Of a stretch of 64,000 bases of DNA, positions 57,992 to 64,000 are shown piece by piece. Both the position numbers and the translations under genes were made by a program. The notes beneath the pieces are model-generated. The model had not been told where the DNA came from and made no database searches. It saw only the letters and a program-made list of their open reading frames with translations. The DNA comes from Thermoascus crustaceus (lineage: Eukaryota > Ascomycota > Eurotiomycetes > Eurotiales > Thermoascaceae). How positions within the stretch are numbered: the stretch's first letter is position 1; every line of letters starts with the position of its first letter. The stretch lies in the NCBI GenBank assembly GCA_001599835.1, contig BCIC01000003.1:2413372-2477371 (forward strand). Direction: 5' to 3'.

Positions 57992-60900
57992 TCACAGCTT
58001 GAAGCCAAGCTCGTCTCTCCGGTCGTCAGTCAACCGGGCCCACTCGAGTAGAAGCCGGAAGAAATAGATTTCCATATCTTCTTTCCGAAGTGCCTTTTCA
58101 GCCCACTGTCGGCCTTGGTCAGAGATCCAAAGACCCTCAGTGGTGTGTGGCTCCATCAAGACTTTGGTTTCACCTCCTTCGTTTACGCTGATGCCAGCAA
58201 AGTAGGCCAGGGTGCTCCACACACTGTGAAGCCGAAGGTCCTGCGGGACGAAGTGCCGCCACGCTGTGATCCGTGAGTCAAACCACTGGCGGAACAGAGC
58301 AGTCTTGAATGGAACACTGCGGCTTTGGAGGAAGGGGAGAAACCGCCCACTGAAGCCTGCACCATCCAAGTCGAAAAGGAACCGATACTTCCAATGGTCC
58401 TGGAAATCGACCTTTCCAACTGTGCGTAACTCCTGCTCCTGGGTATCGCAATCCCCGCACCGGACAATATCTTCTGCGATATGCACAGAGGTGTTGAGAC
58501 CAAGTTCTTCGGAAGGAGCCTTGCCATCAAGAACCTTGTAGGTGTAGGTTCCGGGTTCACTGGAAGGTAAGAGGACGGACACCTTGTTCAACGTATTATT
58601 GTTAATGAGATGAGTGAAGCGTTGACGTGCCATGCCTTTCCAACCTCCATCAATACTCACGCCTTCCGACGTGGCGCCGATCCAGAAGAGCGTGTTTTCT
58701 TTGTCGGTATATACCGGGTCTGGGTGTTCGTCTGAAGGCTCATACTTCACTTTATCGATGTAATTCCATGGGCTTGGGAATAGAATGTCACTGAAGCCAC
58801 GGACCGAGCTCTGGCTAAAGAGCGGGACCAGCTCTTGGCTGACCTTCATTGATGCTGGTGAGATAAAGAAGCCATGGAGAAATCCTAGGTCTGGCTGATG
58901 ACATATATCGGATGCCAAGTCCCAGTCCGACAGAAACTGGCCCAGTGAATGCGGGCGAACGCAGCTAAGACATATACTATGCCGGTCCCAGACACGAGCG
59001 GTCCGAGCTCTCGAAGCGGGAGGACAGATCAAACTTGCGGGATCGTCGAAAGTATTTCTCCAAGCGACATCCGTAAATACCGTCTCTTCTGTCTGATCAG
59101 CCGGTTCGATGGATGGCCAGACTGATCCTCTATTAACAGACCATCCGTTTTGCACACTGTCTTCAGGGGGTGGACTCTGGGACCTCGCAATACTCCTCAA
59201 CGTAGTGATCGACTCATAAGGCACAGCGATCCGAGGCTCGTCATTCAGGTTGAATGCGATATCCATGTCGGGAAGATGCTGGCTGAATGGCTCGATCATC
59301 TTTGCGGCGCCAGCAACCATCCAGGCATGAGTTGGCTTAATGCCTTCTTGAACCTTGGGAACGCCGTTACGAATGCTGATTGCTCCAACATCATTAAATG
59401 GATTTGTCGCCAATTTATGCGTCAATTCTCTCAGTCGCTGAGGTGTCAACGAGCGAAAGGGTAAAAGATCGGAATAGATTTGGTCGAAATCGTCGATAAC
59501 GACTGAAGACCGGCTGGTGGCGTATTCGTACCACTTGTCAAAACCTCTTTTCGGGATCATCAGCAACAACATTTTGTCATCTGACTAAGATTGGTTCCAC
59601 TTACGGTGGTGGATGCTGGTTGTACCGCCTGCGGTACTCCAAGACAGCTTCTTCAAGATTGCTACTGCTTTTGGCCTGGGTAAGCCACGCGTCGTGTTGG
59701 CTCCTGCCATTGAATATAAGCAAGTCAATTGGATGCAGCATGGCTCTGGGGTGCTGCTGGATCGCCAGGTATAATCCAACGCCGCACATCAGGAAAAACA
59801 CCCTGCGTAACCAAGCCCTTTGCTTCGAGGATGCCTTGGGCTCTTCTTCGGAGACCGCTCCTGCATGCAGGAATAAGGCAGCTCCGGCAAAGATCAACAG
59901 AATGGTAACGATAGCAGGGAAGGAAGGGGTCAACGGAAACGGCTGTCGGCCATTCCACAAAGTTGAGATCAGAGATATGCAGATGACAACAAAGGTAGTC
60001 AGCGTGGACAGCCCCAGAATACCATGATATGGAACCTGACCTTGTCAGCACGTATCCGTGGTAGGACCTCTGTGAATGTACTCACCATTTGGACAGCCGA
60101 CCCAATTAGCAAAGCCAGCAAGAAGGCCTGTGCCAAAGAACTGCGCATGTAATTGGAACTTAACGAAAGGATATACCCCCGGTCTTGAGGTCGAGCGATC
60201 AGAACGATAACCCCGACAATTGTCCAGAAAACGGCAACCCCCTTTTCAGGACCGTCAGTTTAAGCCCGTACAATAATCAACGGTCGTCTTGGACTTACGA
60301 GAAATCCATATCCCCACAGGACTGGGAGTTGCATTTCTTTCCCACCCCGAGAGCGGATCTCTTTCCGAGAAAGTTCACCCGCGCCGATCAAGAGCAGCGT
60401 GTCCAGAATAACACAGAGAACATTGAACGCTCGTATGCGTTGAGCTTCACCTAGGATGAGCGGGCAGATGTAGGTCGAACCTCGGCCGTCGTGGAAGGAC
60501 GAAGCCAGAAAACCACCGCCCATGAGCAGAGCGGTCGAAAGAACATATCTCAGACGGCTTCGGGGGACCGCGAAGCGGATCCATCCGTACATTAACCGAT
60601 CCGGAACCGTGTCCTTTTCCACTGGCCTACGTCTTTGGTTGCGCCAGTAATCGTAAAGGGAAACAACAAATGGAATTGCACTCTGCACAAGATGAGTTCA
60701 CATTAGCAGGGTCCCAACCAGACTGGCAAGGGTGTCTGGATGCTTACTCCATATCCGCTGTCCGAGCATTCATTGTGGAGCATGATCTGACGATATAGTT
60801 CTATCCTCACACAGAGAATACAAGCGACAACGGCAAGAAGGATCCAAGGAGCCCATGTCCGGGCGCGCGCGACACTGAGAATGCTCGCATCCTTGGCTGA

Positions 60901-61293
60901 TTCGGGGGAAGGCTCTCTTGAGGGATAATGGTCGGAGCGCTCCGCGAGTGGTATCACTGAATATTCATGCGACAAAGAGCTTGTCTGGAGGATGCGCGCA
61001 GCGTATCGATTCAGGAGCAGGAGGGTTATAGCTATGACGAAACACGCGATTACCGCCGAATGCACTGGACGATCTAATCGGTCTCCGTCAGCGCAAGGGA
61101 TGCTGGGATATGGGCTTGGATTAATGCTCACCAAAGGCGAAGGTCGTCTGATATGAGGCGGCCAGAAGCGCGGAGCTTAGGACGAATAAGCTGCATCGCC
61201 GTTAGATGGGGAAGCCACGTGCATGCGGGGGGGGGGGAAAGGAGAGATATACCTGACGGAGATTCTGGACGCAGTCTCCATAGCAATAACCAT
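57992..61293 (-). CDS. CAP10-type (GT90) glycosyltransferase with a multi-span membrane N-terminus
   Basis: Seven exons (61293-61253, 61190-61132, 61073-60748, 60682-60299, 60241-60086, 60035-59605, 59546-57992) join to 983 residues. The family transfers sugars, often xylose or glucose, in the Golgi; in Cryptococcus it serves capsule and glycan synthesis. The first 430 residues contain about ten hydrophobic spans (for example IACFVIAITLLLL, WILLAVVACILCV, FWTIVGVIVLIA and FPAIVTILLIFAGAALFL). The HPPPGFDKWYEYA motif at about 460 opens the catalytic region, and the CAP10 signature WKYRFLFDLDGAGFSGRF lies at about 855, followed by a LQSRSVPFKTALF strand. The first two exons are tiny (41 and 59 nt) and separated by an intron with a run of 11 G. 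All joins keep frame. The sugar donor and acceptor cannot be read from sequence. Confidence 0.9.
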
Positions 61294-62326
61294 GGTGAAG
61301 ACCTAGGCATGGAGGATTCCAGCAGCCATCGCGTCGTGGTCGCAGTTCAGTTCATTTCATCCGTCAGGCACATCGGAGTGAAGTCGCGGGGTGCGGGTGG
61401 AAATTGACGTGCGGTCAAGGGAAGGCGTGATTGCGAATCCAGTGCTTATCAGTGGAGACGGCGCGGAGCAGCAATAATAAGGAGGCCAGACTGCAGGGGA
61501 AGAGAAGAAAGACAACACGAATCCAGGGGAAACGGACATGATGAAATTGCGTCAAGGAGTCTGAGCTCCGGAAGCAGGAAGCAGCGCAGTCCCTGGCCGG
61601 AAACAGCAGAGAGCCAGAGCCAGAGCCAGAGCCAAAAAAAAAAAGACGGAGAGGCACAACGTCGGACGTTGCAACAGGAAGGGATGCGCGTAAGAGCCCC
61701 GTCAGGCGCGGCTGAGCGGGCGCTGGCCCAGGGCGGAGTCTTGGCTGGCCTAGGTTAGTGCGATCAGCAGCCCTCCCGCTACGCTCGAGTCCAGGTGGTT
61801 AGCTCCCTGAGCAGACACCGATCGGACGCATGGTCAATGGCTCCGTGGTAAATTTAGAGAAATAGCTGTCGCGTGCTCCAGAAGAGCATAATGTGGACAG
61901 GGAGAGATGCCTCAGGAGACATGGTCATAGCAGGGCATCCGCAAGCAGATGTTTTTGTTCGTCCGTTCTGCCAAAGGCGGTGACGCCGCGGCGGGCGGTG
62001 GGCGGCGGCAGTTCGCCCCGACGCTTGGATAATTTTTTGCCAGTGACGGTAGAAGAAAAGCACGTAGAAGAGCTCCACGGCTGCACGCTGCCCTTTTCTC
62101 CTCGACGCCGACCAGCTCAGCAGGGAGCTGTCCTTGTCCTGCTCCGTCCGACGGTCCCAAAGCGCCGTGTGGTCGATGACTCTTGTCCCCTCCGTGTCAA
62201 GCGTTTTCACCCTCTGAGCTTGCGGCGGTTTGCGCTCCATTGCATTTTCGCGAGAAATCCTGCGACGCTTCCGTCTCTCGTGAACCTCTTTGCGGCCCCT
62301 GCCGCGCACAGGTATCCGAGGCAAAC
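61294..62326. promoter_or_regulatory. Divergent region between the GT90 and Kre33 genes
   Basis: About 1 kb between starts drives both genes. Small tandem CAGAGC hexamers (AGAGCCAGAGCCAGAGCC) lie at 61610-61633 and an A run at 61634-61644. Open frames on both strands at 61854-62366 are not protein-like beyond Arg-rich composition. Confidence 0.45.
61614..61633. repeat. Short CAGAGC hexamer tandem repeat
   Basis: About four copies of a hexamer (GAGCCA phase) run into an A-rich run in the shared promoter of the GT90 and Kre33 genes. Confidence 0.7.
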
Positions 62327-64000
62327 ATGCCGCGCAAGGCAATTGACTCGCGCATCCCCGCGCTGATTCGAAATGGCGTGCAGGAGAAGAAGAGAAGCTT
62401 CTTCGTCGTGGTGGGCGACCGCGCCAAGGACGTGATCGTGCACCTGCACTATATCATGTCCAGCGTCGACGTCAAGCAAAACAAGTCGGTCTTGTGGGCA
62501 TATAAGAAGGACCTCTTGGGTTTTACAAGCCATCGCAAGAAGCGCGAGGCCAAGATCAAGAAAGAGATCAAGAGGGGCATTCGGGATCCCAACACGGAAG
62601 ATCCCTTCGAACTGTTCGTCACCTTGAACCAGATCCGCTATGTCTACTACAAGGAGACCGACAAGATCCTGGGAAACACCTACGGCATGTGTATCCTGCA
62701 GGACTTCGAAGCGATCACCCCGAATCTGCTCGCCCGCACAATCGAGACAGTCGAGGGAGGTGGTCTCGTGCTGTTGCTCCTCAAGGGCATGAAGAGCTTA
62801 AAACAGCTTTATACTCTATCGATGGATATCCACTCTCGATACCGGACGGAGGCGCACGATGATGTGACGGCACGTTTCAACGAGCGATTTATCCTGTCCC
62901 TTGGGTCCTGCGATTCGTGCCTGGTGGTCGATGACGAGCTCAATGTGCTGCCGGTATCTGGAGGAAAGAACGTGAAGCCGCTTCCACCTCCGGATCCAAC
63001 AGAGGACGGGAAGTCTGCCTCGAAGAAAGAGCTGCAGGAGATCAAGGACAGCCTGGCAGACTCGCAGCCAGTTGGTTCGCTCATCACCCTGGCAAAGACA
63101 GTCGATCAGGCCAAAGCCCTCCTCACATTTGTTGACGCCATCGCCGAGAAGACCCTGAGGAGCACCGTGACCCTCACTGCCGCTCGAGGACGTGGTAAAT
63201 CTGCGGCTCTTGGTGTGGCTATTGCGGCTGCCATCGCTCACGGATACAGCAACATTTTTATCACCTCCCCTAGTCCGGAGAACTTGAAGACCCTCTTCGA
63301 GTTTGTCTTCAAGGGTTTCGATGCTCTCGGCTACCTTGACCACGTCGACTACACGATCCTTCAGTCCACCAACCCAGACTTCCACAAGGCTATCGTGCGA
63401 GTCAACGTTCACCGCCACCATCGTCAGACGATCCAGTATATCCAGCCGCAGGACGCCTATGCATTGGGACAGGCTGAACTCCTGGTCATCGATGAGGCCG
63501 CAGCAATCCCTCTGCCTCTCGTGCGGAAACTTATGGGTCCGTACCTGGTGTTCATGGCTTCGACCATAAATGGATACGAAGGAACTGGTAGGTCGCTCTC
63601 TCTGAAGCTGATCCAGCAGCTTCGGGAGCAGTCAAGAGGAGGATTGAAAGCGAGTGGACAAGAAGACACCGACATCGCAGATCGGGCAACTGGAAAGGCT
63701 GCGAAGAATGCAGACAAGAACCTGGGTGGTCGGTCACTAAGGGAGATCACTCTGTCGGAGCCGATCAGATATGCGCCAGGTGATTCTGTCGAAAAATGGC
63801 TCAACAAACTCCTCTGCCTTGACGCAACTCTGCCCAAGTCGAAGATGAACACTCAGGGAACTCCTCATCCTTCGCAATGTCAACTTCTCCACGTGAACCG
63901 AGATACCCTGTTCTCCTTCCATCCCGTCTCCGAAAAGTTCCTCCAGCAGATGATGGCCCTCTACGTGGCCAGTCACTACAAGAACTCGCCAAACGACCTT
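62327..64000 (+). CDS. kre33: RNA cytidine acetyltransferase Kre33/NAT10, N-terminal part (cut by the window edge)
   Basis: One open frame of 558 codons runs without a stop to the end of the window. The family (about 1050 residues) makes N4-acetylcytidine in 18S rRNA and in tRNA and acts in the nucleolus in small-subunit assembly. Visible here are the start MPRKAIDSRIPALIRNGVQ, a DUF1726 region (about 100-270), then the helicase part: Walker A ARGRGKSA at about 285-292, the HGYSNIFITSPSPENL segment, the Walker B type LVIDEAAAIPLP and the FMASTINGYEGTGRSLSLKL motif. The acetyltransferase and C-terminal domains lie beyond position 64000. No intron is needed in the visible part. Confidence 0.95.
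   Translation, partial: MPRKAIDSRIPALIRNGVQEKKRSFFVVVGDRAKDVIVHLHYIMSSVDVKQNKSVLWAYKKDLLGFTSHRKKREAKIKKEIKRGIRDPNTEDPFELFVTLNQIRYVYYKETDKILGNTYGMCILQDFEAITPNLLARTIETVEGGGLVLLLLKGMKSLKQLYTLSMDIHSRYRTEAHDDVTARFNERFILSLGSCDSCLVVDDELNVLPVSGGKNVKPLPPPDPTEDGKSASKKELQEIKDSLADSQPVGSLITLAKTVDQAKALLTFVDAIAEKTLRSTVTLTAARGRGKSAALGVAIAAAIAHGYSNIFITSPSPENLKTLFEFVFKGFDALGYLDHVDYTILQSTNPDFHKAIVRVNVHRHHRQTIQYIQPQDAYALGQAELLVIDEAAAIPLPLVRKLMGPYLVFMASTINGYEGTGRSLSLKLIQQLREQSRGGLKASGQEDTDIADRATGKAAKNADKNLGGRSLREITLSEPIRYAPGDSVEKWLNKLLCLDATLPKSKMNTQGTPHPSQCQLLHVNRDTLFSFHPVSEKFLQQMMALYVASHYKNSPNDL

Noticed and set aside
1..64000. CRISPR arrays, prophage, IS elements or a full transposon
   Set aside because: I looked for regular direct repeats with spacers, terminal inverted repeats and transposase or integrase motifs; none was found by eye.

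Overview
This is a nuclear window from a filamentous ascomycete, most likely of the Aspergillus/Penicillium type (Eurotiales). The signs are short introns (about 50-100 nt) with GT..AG ends and ACTAAC-like branch sites, a fungal C2H2 plus Zn(II)2Cys6 regulator, an SntB/Snt2 chromatin reader, CAP10-type (GT90) and GH5/GH16 cell-wall enzymes, and TAGGTAGGTA-type words scattered between genes. No bacterial, viral or organellar block and no CRISPR array is visible. Gene models were spliced by hand; every spliced CDS listed as intact sums to a multiple of three.

Layout. 0.1-3.5 kb: eIF3a (minus). 4.7-5.2 kb: a 91-residue G-protein gamma subunit (plus). 5.2-10.7 kb: a gene-poor, AT-rich stretch. 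10.7-15.7 kb: an accessory-looking block, all minus: a three-exon gene broken by two nonsense codons, a DUF7730-like fragment, and a transcription factor with two kinds of zinc module. 16.5-17.7 kb: a SelT/SelW-like redox protein (plus). 18.9-22.4 kb: a class I cyclic-nucleotide phosphodiesterase with a receiver-like N-terminus (minus). 25.7-31.1 kb: sntB (minus). 34.1-37.4 kb: a HELQ/POLQ-type helicase without a polymerase (plus). 37.7-45.1 kb: three consecutive minus-strand genes for secreted hydrolases (HNH nuclease, GH5 glucanase, PLC-like phosphodiesterase). 47.4-52.3 kb: vps8 (plus). 55.5-56.8 kb: a GH16 glucanase (plus). 58.0-61.3 kb: a multi-membrane-span CAP10/GT90 glycosyltransferase (minus). 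62.3 kb to the edge: the start of the Kre33/NAT10 RNA cytidine acetyltransferase (plus, cut by the window).

Functionally the window mixes core housekeeping (translation initiation, rRNA acetylation, endosomal tethering, DNA repair, chromatin) with signalling (G-gamma and the cAMP phosphodiesterase act on the same pathway in fungi) and secreted or cell-wall enzymes. I found no operon-like system and no convincing new multi-gene system. The observations most worth a second look are the receiver-like fold in front of the phosphodiesterase, the doubly interrupted pseudogene beside the gene-poor block, the frame-preserving 60-nt intron in eIF3a, and splice alternatives that change the C-termini of the two glucanases.
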